DNA of 64,000 bases from assembly GCF_020687805.1 (NCBI RefSeq), contig NZ_JAJEWQ010000007.1, forward strand, positions 91,613-155,612, written 5' to 3'. Below are positions 57,388 through 64,000 of this stretch, one piece after another; the stretch's first letter is position 1; each line of letters opens with the position of its first letter. Under the pieces are notes generated by a model. It did no database searches, was not told the DNA's origin, and was given only the letters and a program-made list of their open reading frames with translations. Both the position numbers and the translations under genes were made by a program. This DNA is from Planctobacterium marinum. GTDB lineage: Bacteria; Pseudomonadota; Gammaproteobacteria; Enterobacterales; Alteromonadaceae.

Positions 57388-58362
57388 ATGAAACGATTAA
57401 ATTCGCAGCTCCAGGAAGACGGCGCACCCCTTGAACTTATCCTGTTACTTCGTACGTTACTCGCCGGTTGCAAGGAAATCTCTTTCCGTGTCAGCCAGGG
57501 CGCTTTAGCCGGCGTTTTAGGCTCCACGTTGAGTGACAACGTTCAGGGTGAAAGGCAAAAGAAGCTGGATGTAATCTCCAATCAAATCCTGAAAGACATT
57601 CTGAGTGAATCAGGATACGTAAAAGCCATTTCTTCAGAAGAAGAAGACGAGGTGGTTGCCTGTCATCCGGAAGGTAAATATCTGGTGAGCTTTGATCCAC
57701 TGGATGGTTCTTCTAATACCGACATTAACAGCCTGATTGGTACTATCTTTTCAATTTTCCATGCACCGCAGTGGATGGAAGCTGACGATCCTTCTGCGTT
57801 TTTGCAACCTGGCACACAGATGGTAGCCGCGGGTTACGTGTTGTATGGTCCGTCAACAATGCTGACCCTGACAACCGGGCGCGGCACCCATATCTATACG
57901 CTGGATAAAACTCACGGCGGCTTTCTGCTCACCAAAGGTAACGTGCAGGTGCCGCAGGACACTTCTGAATTTGCTATTAATATGTCTAACCAGCGTCATT
58001 GGGAACCAGCAATGCAGTCCTATATTGCTGATCTTTTGGCTGGAGATACAGGTCCACGGGGTAAAAACTACAATATGCGTTGGGTGGCCGCGATGGTGGG
58101 GGATATTCACCGTTTATTGTGTCGTGGTGGCCTGTTTGCTTACCCCTTTGATCACCGCGACCCCACAAAGCCCGGCAAATTGCGTCTGATGTATGAAGCA
58201 AATCCGATGGCGTTTCTGATGGAGCAGGCTGGCGGAATGGCCTCTACCGGAGAGCAACGCATCATGGAAATCATGCCGACTGATATCCATGAGAGAGTGC
58301 CGGTGATTATGGGCTCAGCCAATGAGGTTGAAGCTTGCCTGGACTATCACAAACAGGACTAA
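57388..58362 (+). CDS. fbp: Class 1 fructose-1,6-bisphosphatase
   Basis: Gluconeogenic enzyme of 324 residues that removes phosphate from fructose 1,6-bisphosphate. The metal site FDPLDGSSN is intact, with EEEDEV upstream as the second acidic cluster. [26 protein letters not shown] and [17 protein letters not shown] are typical of the type 1 enzyme. Single gene, divergent from mpl. A strong terminator follows. Confidence 0.96.
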   Translation: MKRLNSQLQEDGAPLELILLLRTLLAGCKEISFRVSQGALAGVLGSTLSDNVQGERQKKLDVISNQILKDILSESGYVKAISSEEEDEVVACHPEGKYLVSFDPLDGSSNTDINSLIGTIFSIFHAPQWMEADDPSAFLQPGTQMVAAGYVLYGPSTMLTLTTGRGTHIYTLDKTHGGFLLTKGNVQVPQDTSEFAINMSNQRHWEPAMQSYIADLLAGDTGPRGKNYNMRWVAAMVGDIHRLLCRGGLFAYPFDHRDPTKPGKLRLMYEANPMAFLMEQAGGMASTGEQRIMEIMPTDIHERVPVIMGSANEVEACLDYHKQD

Positions 58363-58388
58363 TTCAGCCCGCAACAGCAACATTGTGC

Positions 58389-58410
58389 AGGAGGCAGCAG
58401 TGCCTCCTTT
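58389..58410 (+). terminator. Intrinsic terminator after fbp
   Basis: AGGAGGCA (58389-58396) pairs with TGCCTCCT (58401-58408) around a GCAG loop, followed by TT. Confidence 0.72.
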
Positions 58411-58527
58411 CATCTGCTTCTGCAATATCGCCAATTGGCATAACTTTTTACTTGTCATAGCGAATTTAACTCCAATATCATCAGTGTCTATTTTCTCTAT
58501 TATCTTGCTCGTCTAAAGAGGACACTC

Positions 58528-59643
58528 ATGAAACCCAGCGTAAAGCCGCAAAACCCCAATTTTTCTTCTGGTCCCTGTTCAAAACGTCCTGGTTATGACG
58601 TAAATCAATTGGATATCAGCACCCTGGGCCGATCCCACCGGGCCGACATAGGCAAAAACGCACTGGGCAAAGCGTGTTCCCAAACCGCGGAATTGTTAGG
58701 TTTGCCTGAGGGCTACCGGGTCGGCGTGGTACCTGCTTCGGATACCGGCGCGGTAGAGATGGCGCTATGGTCTTTGTTAGGAGCCAGAGGTCTGGATATT
58801 CTGGCCTGGGAATCATTTGGTTCTGGTTGGATTACCGATGTCACCAAACAACTGAAGTTGCAAGATGTGCGTCGTTTCGAAGCCGACTACGGTGATTTAC
58901 CCGATTTAACCCAGGTAGACTTCAGCCGCGATGTAGTGTTTACCTGGAATGGCACTACGTCTGGCGTGCGCGTACCGGATGGCGACTGGATCGCCGACGA
59001 TCGTGAAGGATTAACCATATGCGATGCCACTTCCGCTGTTTTTGCTATGGATATGCCCTGGCAAAAGCTGGATGTGGTGACCTACTCATGGCAGAAAGTA
59101 CTGGGTGGTGAAGGCGCGCATGGCATGTTAATTCTGAGCCCCAGAGCGGTAGAGCGGCTGGAATCTTATACGCCGCCCTGGCCATTGCCAAAAATATTCC
59201 GTTTAACCAAAGCCGGCAAGTTAATTGAAGGCGTGTTTAAAGGGGCCACCATCAATACCCCGTCTATGCTGTGTGTGGCTGATTATCTGGATGCACTGAA
59301 CTGGGTAGAGCGTATCGGTGGGGTTTCGCAAACCATTGCCCGGTGTAATGCCAATCTTGAAGTGGTTAAACACTTTGTTGAATCCCGCGAGTGGATTTCC
59401 TTCCTGGCCAACGATCCGGCCACGTTGAGTTCTACCAGTGTTTGTCTGACATTATCTGTGACTGAAGAGCAGGTAAAAAATATGGTGAAATTGTTGGAGC
59501 AGGAAGCGGTCGCCTTTGATATTGGTGCCTATCGCGACGCGCCAGCTGGTCTGCGTATCTGGTGCGGCGCCACCGTAGAAAGCAGCGATCTGGTTGCGTT
59601 GATGCCCTGGCTGGACTGGGCTTACGAGCAGGTCACCGCATAA
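58528..59643 (+). CDS. serC: Phosphoserine transaminase (SerC, alternative/Methanosarcina-alphaproteobacterial type)
   Basis: A 371-residue PLP enzyme of fold type I. The N-terminal [15 protein letters not shown] and [17 protein letters not shown], the PLP lysine in [14 protein letters not shown], and the late PAGLRIWCG follow the phosphoserine aminotransferase subfamily known from Methanosarcina and alphaproteobacteria, not the classical gammaproteobacterial SerC. It converts 3-phosphohydroxypyruvate to phosphoserine. A phosphoglycerate dehydrogenase gene follows after 30 nt with a strong AGGAGG site, confirming the serine pathway context. Likely a second or laterally acquired serine module. 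Confidence 0.88.
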   Translation: MKPSVKPQNPNFSSGPCSKRPGYDVNQLDISTLGRSHRADIGKNALGKACSQTAELLGLPEGYRVGVVPASDTGAVEMALWSLLGARGLDILAWESFGSGWITDVTKQLKLQDVRRFEADYGDLPDLTQVDFSRDVVFTWNGTTSGVRVPDGDWIADDREGLTICDATSAVFAMDMPWQKLDVVTYSWQKVLGGEGAHGMLILSPRAVERLESYTPPWPLPKIFRLTKAGKLIEGVFKGATINTPSMLCVADYLDALNWVERIGGVSQTIARCNANLEVVKHFVESREWISFLANDPATLSSTSVCLTLSVTEEQVKNMVKLLEQEAVAFDIGAYRDAPAGLRIWCGATVESSDLVALMPWLDWAYEQVTA

Positions 59644-59673
59644 GTACAATAATCGATATCAGGAGGCAATATC

Positions 59674-60858
59674 ATGTTTAAAATCCGAACGTATAATCGT
59701 ATTTCAGTCAATGGCCTGGAGCGGTTTTCCAGAGAAAAATACGAAGTGGGCAGTGATATTGCGCATCCTGATGCTATGTTATTGCGCTCCCATAAATTGC
59801 ATGACGAAGCGCTGCCCGGCACGCTTAAGGCCATCGCCCGCGCGGGGGCCGGAGTAAACAATGTGCCGGTACAGCAATGTAACGAGCAGGGCATTGTTGT
59901 CTTCAATACGCCAGGAGCCAATGCCAACGCCGTAAAAGAGCTGGTTATGTGTGCGTTACTGTTGGGCTCCAGAGGGATTTCTGGTGGTATGAACTACGTA
60001 CAAACTCTGACCCACATTCATGATGCCGGGGAAATGAGTGCCTTGCTGGAGCAGGAAAAAAAGAATTTCGCCGGAAACGAACTTTACGGTAAAAAACTGG
60101 GGGTTATTGGCTTAGGTGCCATCGGCTCTATGGTGGCGGAAACCGCACTGGCCCTGGGTATGGAAGTATTGGGATTCGACCCCGCGCTTTCCGTGGAAGC
60201 GGCCTGGCGTCTACCCAATCAGGTGCAGCGCATGGAAAACATGCAAAGTCTGCTGAGTAAGTCTGACTACATCAGTTTGCATGTACCGGCCATTCCGGCC
60301 ACACATCATATGCTCAACGCTGATACCCTGTCATACGTTAAACCCGGTGCGGTATTGCTCAACTTTGCCCGTGACGCCATTGTAGATGCGCATGCCATTG
60401 TTGCCAGCCTGGATAGTGAACGGGGCTTATCGCAATACATTTGTGACTTTCCTGAGCCATGTTTGCTGGGACGCAATGACGTCCTGGCGATGCCGCACAT
60501 CGGTGCCAGCACCAAAGAAGCTGAAGAAAATTGTGCCGTTATGGCCGCCAATCAACTGATTGATTTTCTGGAAAACGGCAATATCAAAAACTCGGTTAAT
60601 TTCCCGGTAATAGCGATGGAGCGGGACCCAGGCACGGTACGCATTACCTTTGCGAACAGCAATGTTTCCGGGGTTTTAGGCCATGTATTAAGCGTGCTGG
60701 CAGACCATGAAGTCAATGTTGCCGACATGGTAAACAAAAGCCGGGGTGAGCTGGCCTATAACATCATCGATGTGGAAGATACGCCCAGTGACGCCGTCGT
60801 TTCGGCCATTCAGGCGGTAGAACATGTGGTTAGTGTACGGGTATTGCCGGGGAATTGA
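59674..60858 (+). CDS. serA: D-3-phosphoglycerate dehydrogenase family protein with ACT domain
   Basis: A 394-residue 2-hydroxyacid dehydrogenase: N-terminal catalytic domain with GAGVNNVPVQQCNEQGIVV, the NAD motif VIGLGAIGSMVAE (about 149-161), catalytic Glu/His region MPHIGASTKEAEENCAVMAA, and an ACT-like regulatory end (VRITFANSNVSGVLGHVLSVL). It oxidises 3-phosphoglycerate to 3-phosphohydroxypyruvate, the substrate of the SerC encoded directly upstream, so the two genes make a compact serine-synthesis unit. A SAMxGxG variant of the type without the intervening domain. Feedback by serine at the ACT domain is inferred. Confidence 0.9.
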   Translation: MFKIRTYNRISVNGLERFSREKYEVGSDIAHPDAMLLRSHKLHDEALPGTLKAIARAGAGVNNVPVQQCNEQGIVVFNTPGANANAVKELVMCALLLGSRGISGGMNYVQTLTHIHDAGEMSALLEQEKKNFAGNELYGKKLGVIGLGAIGSMVAETALALGMEVLGFDPALSVEAAWRLPNQVQRMENMQSLLSKSDYISLHVPAIPATHHMLNADTLSYVKPGAVLLNFARDAIVDAHAIVASLDSERGLSQYICDFPEPCLLGRNDVLAMPHIGASTKEAEENCAVMAANQLIDFLENGNIKNSVNFPVIAMERDPGTVRITFANSNVSGVLGHVLSVLADHEVNVADMVNKSRGELAYNIIDVEDTPSDAVVSAIQAVEHVVSVRVLPGN

Positions 60859-60888
60859 ACAGAACGATTGATTGGTTGCACCTGAAAT

Positions 60889-60912
60889 TGGGCGAGTTTA
60901 CCCGCCCATTTT
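60889..60912 (+). terminator. Terminator after serA
   Basis: TGGGCG (60889-60894) / CGCCCA (60903-60908) with an eight-base loop, then TTTT. Stem is short but well placed 31 nt after the stop. Confidence 0.65.
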
Positions 60913-61086
60913 CGATTCATGTTATCCGCTTTTTTGCGGGGAGCACCTAAATCGCTCAGCAGCACAGAATCCCAGGTGCGCCGCCACGCAAATTGCCATC
61001 AGTAAGGCGCTGTCCTGGATACCGAAAGCCACGATATTGCACTGATCTGCGCAAGAGCAAGCCAGCCTGAAAGCAAAACACAAACA

Positions 61087-61114
61087 AAAAAACTGTACCG
61101 AAGTACAGTTTTTT
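61087..61114 (-). terminator. Terminator of hppA
   Basis: AAAAAACTGTAC (61087-61098) / GTACAGTTTTTT (61103-61114) with a CGAA loop. The poly-A/T ends make it usable in both directions. It lies 22 bp beyond the hppA stop. Between here and serA (60913-61086) I see no convincing gene. Confidence 0.8.
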
Positions 61115-61136
61115 GAAGGTGAAATGACGTTGACTG

Positions 61137-63128
61137 TTACAACAGCGGGGCGATTACCAGACTGACAATGGCCATCACGTTGATCAGTATGTTCATGGAC
61201 GGTCCGGAGGTATCCTTAAAGGGATCACCGACGGTGTCACCCACCACAGTGGCTGCGTGCACTTCGGAACCTTTGCCACCATAGTTACCTTTTTCAACGT
61301 ATTTTTTGGCATTATCCCAGGCACCACCCGCATTTGCCATCATCAGCGCCAGTAACACACAGCCCAACAATGCGCCACCTAACATGCCGCCCAGGGCGTG
61401 AGCGCCTAGCCCAAAACCGACAAGTGGTGGCACTGCCACAGCGATTACACCGGGTAATATCATTTTTTGTAGCGCAGCTTTGGTGGCGATATCCACACAG
61501 CGGCCCGTGTCTGGTTCGGCTTTACCCTCCATCAGGCCGGGAATTTCTTTAAACTGGCGTCGAATTTCCTGGATCATGTCAAAAGCCGCATCACCTACTG
61601 CTGTCATGGTAATGGAGGCGATCAGGAAGGGTAAAATTCCCCCGATAAACAGACCAACAAGAACCATTGGTTCCCCTAAATGCAATACAAACTCGCCTTT
61701 AAGAGACAGGGTTTCTACAAAGGCTGCGATAATGGCCAGTGCGGCTAATGCTGCGGCGCCAATGGCAAAGCCCTTACCAATGGCGGCAGTGGTGTTACCC
61801 AGTTCGTCCAGAGAATCGGTGATTTTACGGGTTTCTTCTCCCAGACCACCCATTTCAGCAATGCCGCCGGCGTTATCTGCTACTGGCCCATAGGCATCAA
61901 TGGCCATTGTTATCCCGACTGTGGCTAACATACCCACAGCCGCGATGCCTACACCGTATAAACCTGACAAGGTGGTAGAGATATAAATGATGACGCAGAT
62001 GGTCAGTACCGGAATCACCACAGATTGCATACCTACAGATAAGCCGGTGATCATGACAGTAGCCGAGCCGGTTTCTCCGGATTTAGCGATTTTGCGTACC
62101 GGTGATGATGCGGTGTAATACTCGGTTACCAGGCCGATAATAATGCCGCCAACGGCGCCAGTAATTACAGACCACCAAACATTGCTGCTGATACCGGCCT
62201 CTGAAATCACAAACCAGGCGGCGGCGATAAATATCAGGGCGGCTGACATGGTGCCCGCTCTTAGGGCCACATCAGGTTTACTGGCAGACATGGCTTTAAC
62301 CAATAAAATGCCCAAAATGGAGCAGATTAAACCGGTGGATGCCAGCGCCAACGGCAAAAACATTAAGGATTCGCGACTACCTAGCAGGCCCGCTGTCATG
62401 GTGGAAGCGATGGCAATAGTGGCAATCATAGAGCCGCAATAGGATTCAAAGATATCAGAACCCATGCCGGCCACATCGCCTACGTTGTCACCCACGTTAT
62501 CAGCGATAACACCGGGGTTTCGGGGATCATCTTCTGGAATACCGGCTTCTACCTTACCTACTAAATCAGCACCCACATCGGCACTTTTGGTGAAGATACC
62601 GCCACCGACACGGGAGAACAGGGCAACAATAGAAGCCCCCATACCAAAGCCATGTATAGCGTGAGCGGACTCGGGATCACCGCCAAAATACAGGTATAAA
62701 AAGCCAAGGCCCAATAAGCCCATGGATGCAACACAGAGTCCCATAATCGAACCACCCATAAAGGCGATGGATAACGCCTGTGCCGGACCACTGTCATGCG
62801 CAGCCTGGGTAGTACGGACATTGGCTTTAGTGGCGGTAAACATACCGATGTAACCCGCCAAAGCAGAACACCCGGCACCTACTGCAAAAGCTAACGTAGT
62901 GTTGGTGCCGAGGGAGAAATATACCGCTATCATGACCACAAGGGCAAAGATGAACAGCATCTTGTATTCACGATGCATAAACACCATGGCACCTAAGTGA
63001 ATGGCATCGGCTATTTTGGCGATGGCCTCATTGGTGACCGGATGTTTTTTGATAAGAATATAAATGACCAGCGCGAAGAGCAGACCGACCGCGCCCATAA
63101 TTGGTGGTAGATATGTTAATTCTGCCAT
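61137..63128 (-). CDS. hppA: Membrane-bound ion-translocating pyrophosphatase, K+-dependent type
   Basis: A 663-residue, roughly 16-helix membrane pyrophosphatase that uses PPi hydrolysis to pump H+ or Na+. The substrate motifs are [18 protein letters not shown] and [22 protein letters not shown], with a second acidic cluster in [19 protein letters not shown]. The K+-site reads [10 protein letters not shown], with Ala (not Lys) at the key position and Gly after it, which marks the K+-dependent subfamily. Na+ pumping would fit a marine bacterium but cannot be told from H+ pumping here. ATG 63128 has GAAAGC upstream. Divergent from an RND adaptor gene. Confidence 0.95.
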   Translation of the reverse strand: MAELTYLPPIMGAVGLLFALVIYILIKKHPVTNEAIAKIADAIHLGAMVFMHREYKMLFIFALVVMIAVYFSLGTNTTLAFAVGAGCSALAGYIGMFTATKANVRTTQAAHDSGPAQALSIAFMGGSIMGLCVASMGLLGLGFLYLYFGGDPESAHAIHGFGMGASIVALFSRVGGGIFTKSADVGADLVGKVEAGIPEDDPRNPGVIADNVGDNVGDVAGMGSDIFESYCGSMIATIAIASTMTAGLLGSRESLMFLPLALASTGLICSILGILLVKAMSASKPDVALRAGTMSAALIFIAAAWFVISEAGISSNVWWSVITGAVGGIIIGLVTEYYTASSPVRKIAKSGETGSATVMITGLSVGMQSVVIPVLTICVIIYISTTLSGLYGVGIAAVGMLATVGITMAIDAYGPVADNAGGIAEMGGLGEETRKITDSLDELGNTTAAIGKGFAIGAAALAALAIIAAFVETLSLKGEFVLHLGEPMVLVGLFIGGILPFLIASITMTAVGDAAFDMIQEIRRQFKEIPGLMEGKAEPDTGRCVDIATKAALQKMILPGVIAVAVPPLVGFGLGAHALGGMLGGALLGCVLLALMMANAGGAWDNAKKYVEKGNYGGKGSEVHAATVVGDTVGDPFKDTSGPSMNILINVMAIVSLVIAPLL

Positions 63129-63614
63129 GTGCTTTCCTTCTTGTTGTTATTTGACGCCCGATACTGCTCATCCTGAATTCGGGTTGCCATACCAAGCGCA
63201 TGAGTATTTTGTTCTCAATGCGTCCCGCTTATTGTTTAAATTTCCTACAAGAAATCCCAGTGTGTGAGAATGTTAATTAAATGTAAAGATTTGTGGCTGA
63301 AAATTTCACCACTTTCAGATTAATGGTAGAACATAGGGGACTCGCTGCCAGTTTTTACAGCGCAAAACTGATCTTAGTGGTTTTCGTTGCTGTGGATTGC
63401 GGGATAAGTGCAACAAATGACTTTTGTCACATGCACATTGGCAAGAATACTGTCAGAATAAAGTACAACAATGCAGTGTTGAGCGAGGCGTAATGCCAGG
63501 CGCTGTGATTAGTAAAGAATGTGTCAGGATCCTCATAGTTATTTACAAATCTTGAAGGACGCCTGACGTATCTTATTGGTATTATAACCATAGATTAAAC
63601 AGGGTTATTTGGTT
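63129..63614. promoter_or_regulatory. 486-bp intergenic region between hppA and an RND adaptor gene
   Basis: No convincing gene; the 66-codon frame at 63293-63493 has no ribosome site and no recognisable features. The region carries promoters for both divergent neighbours: AAGGAAAGC is the hppA ribosome site, and TATTATAAC about 63578-63586 is a -10-like element before the adaptor. No repeats or large hairpins stand out. Confidence 0.45.
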
Positions 63615-64000
63615 ATGAATAAAAAGTGGTTAAAAGGGCTTTTACCCTTTGGAGTGTTAATTTTTGGGATTGCCGGCATGACGGCGATTAAAGCAACGGC
63701 ACAGAAGGCGGAAGAGGAAGACGCCATAGATACTCGGCCTAAAGTCAGTGTTGAAGCTATATCCGCCGAAGATTATCAGGTGGTGATCACGGCTTATGGT
63801 GAAGTGGAACCGCTGGAATCCACCAATTTGTCGGCGCAGGTGTCAGGCGAAGTCATCAGCTGGCACGCCAACTTTGTACCGGGTGGCCTGATCAAACGTG
63901 GCGAAGTCATGTTTAGTATTGAAAAAGACACTTATGAGGCTGCACTTTACAGCGCGCAAGCCACCTTATCGCAGGCCAAAGCGGCACTGATTGAAGAAAA
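63615..64000 (+). CDS. RND efflux periplasmic adaptor, N-terminal part (partial)
   Basis: The start of a membrane fusion protein, cut by the window edge after 128 residues. An N-terminal anchor (WLKGLLPFGVLIFGIAGM, about 5-22) is followed by an acidic linker and PKVSVEAISAEDYQVVITAYGEVEPLESTNLSAQVSGEVISWH, the barrel/first lipoyl region, then GGLIKRGEVMFSIEKDTYEAALY, where the helical hairpin begins. A different adaptor from the one at 38001. A permease gene is expected just outside the window. Confidence 0.9.
   Translation, partial: MNKKWLKGLLPFGVLIFGIAGMTAIKATAQKAEEEDAIDTRPKVSVEAISAEDYQVVITAYGEVEPLESTNLSAQVSGEVISWHANFVPGGLIKRGEVMFSIEKDTYEAALYSAQATLSQAKAALIEE

Noticed and set aside
60913-61086. 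Minus-strand open reading across the serA-hppA gap
   Set aside because: No start codon with a ribosome site; short and unrecognisable.
63293-63493. 66-codon frame between hppA and the RND adaptor
   Set aside because: No ribosome site, no membrane or domain features.

Overview
The window looks like a chromosomal segment of a marine gammaproteobacterium of the Alteromonadales, most likely an Alteromonadaceae member. The reasons are the argD/astC-astA-astD-DUF1338 order, a DUF2982 gene, several TonB/RND/NSS transport genes, a membrane pyrophosphatase and moderate GC content. I see no rRNA, tRNA, IS element, prophage, integron or CRISPR array. Almost all of it is ordinary core and metabolic genome, with about 55 protein genes on both strands in short operons.

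Layout. 1-7.1 kb: the end of a bile-acid/Na+ symporter family gene, a glutamine amidotransferase (pabA/trpG type) broken by one extra G, an HDOD protein, then arginine succinyltransferase-pathway genes (argD/astC, astA, astD) and a DUF1338 dioxygenase-like gene. 7.1-13.3 kb: an iron block with a Fur-box TonB receptor, a di-haem lipoprotein, a DUF1513 protein, a SYLF lipoprotein and a solitary ExbD. 13.5-24 kb: a fused alpha-keto-acid dehydrogenase E1 coupled to a FabD-like acyltransferase, glutaryl-CoA dehydrogenase with its LysR regulator, a two-subunit molybdenum hydroxylase, and a ToxR/CadC-like regulator with TPRs. 23.9-30 kb: an SPFH lipoprotein operon and two oxidoreductase/LysR divergent pairs. 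29.5-38 kb: an SRAP protein, parC, a PQQ-type dehydrogenase, a frameshifted hybrid histidine kinase, DUF2982, and an unlisted 44-residue membrane protein with a CPYC motif. 38-52.6 kb: an RND pump, folE, a histidine-phosphatase fusion, MalY/PatB aminotransferase, a CheY-like protein, an NSS transporter and small membrane proteins. 52.7-64 kb: msrA, a strong candidate CsrB-type regulatory RNA, VOC, S1/P1 nuclease, ubiX-mpl, fbp, serC-serA, hppA and the start of a second RND adaptor.

Most interesting: the minus-strand RNA at about 53297-53567. It carries 18 GGA motifs in about 220 nt and ends in a 13-bp intrinsic terminator shared with msrA, as expected of a CsrA-sequestering RNA. Next come the E1-fusion/acyltransferase pair (the acyltransferase lacks the malonyl-binding arginine), the small CPYC membrane protein upstream of DUF2982, the histidine phosphatase-DUF3108 fusion, and the iron-regulated di-haem/DUF1513 pair without imelysins. 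Two single-base frameshifts (about 807-813 and 36441) could be genuine or sequencing errors.
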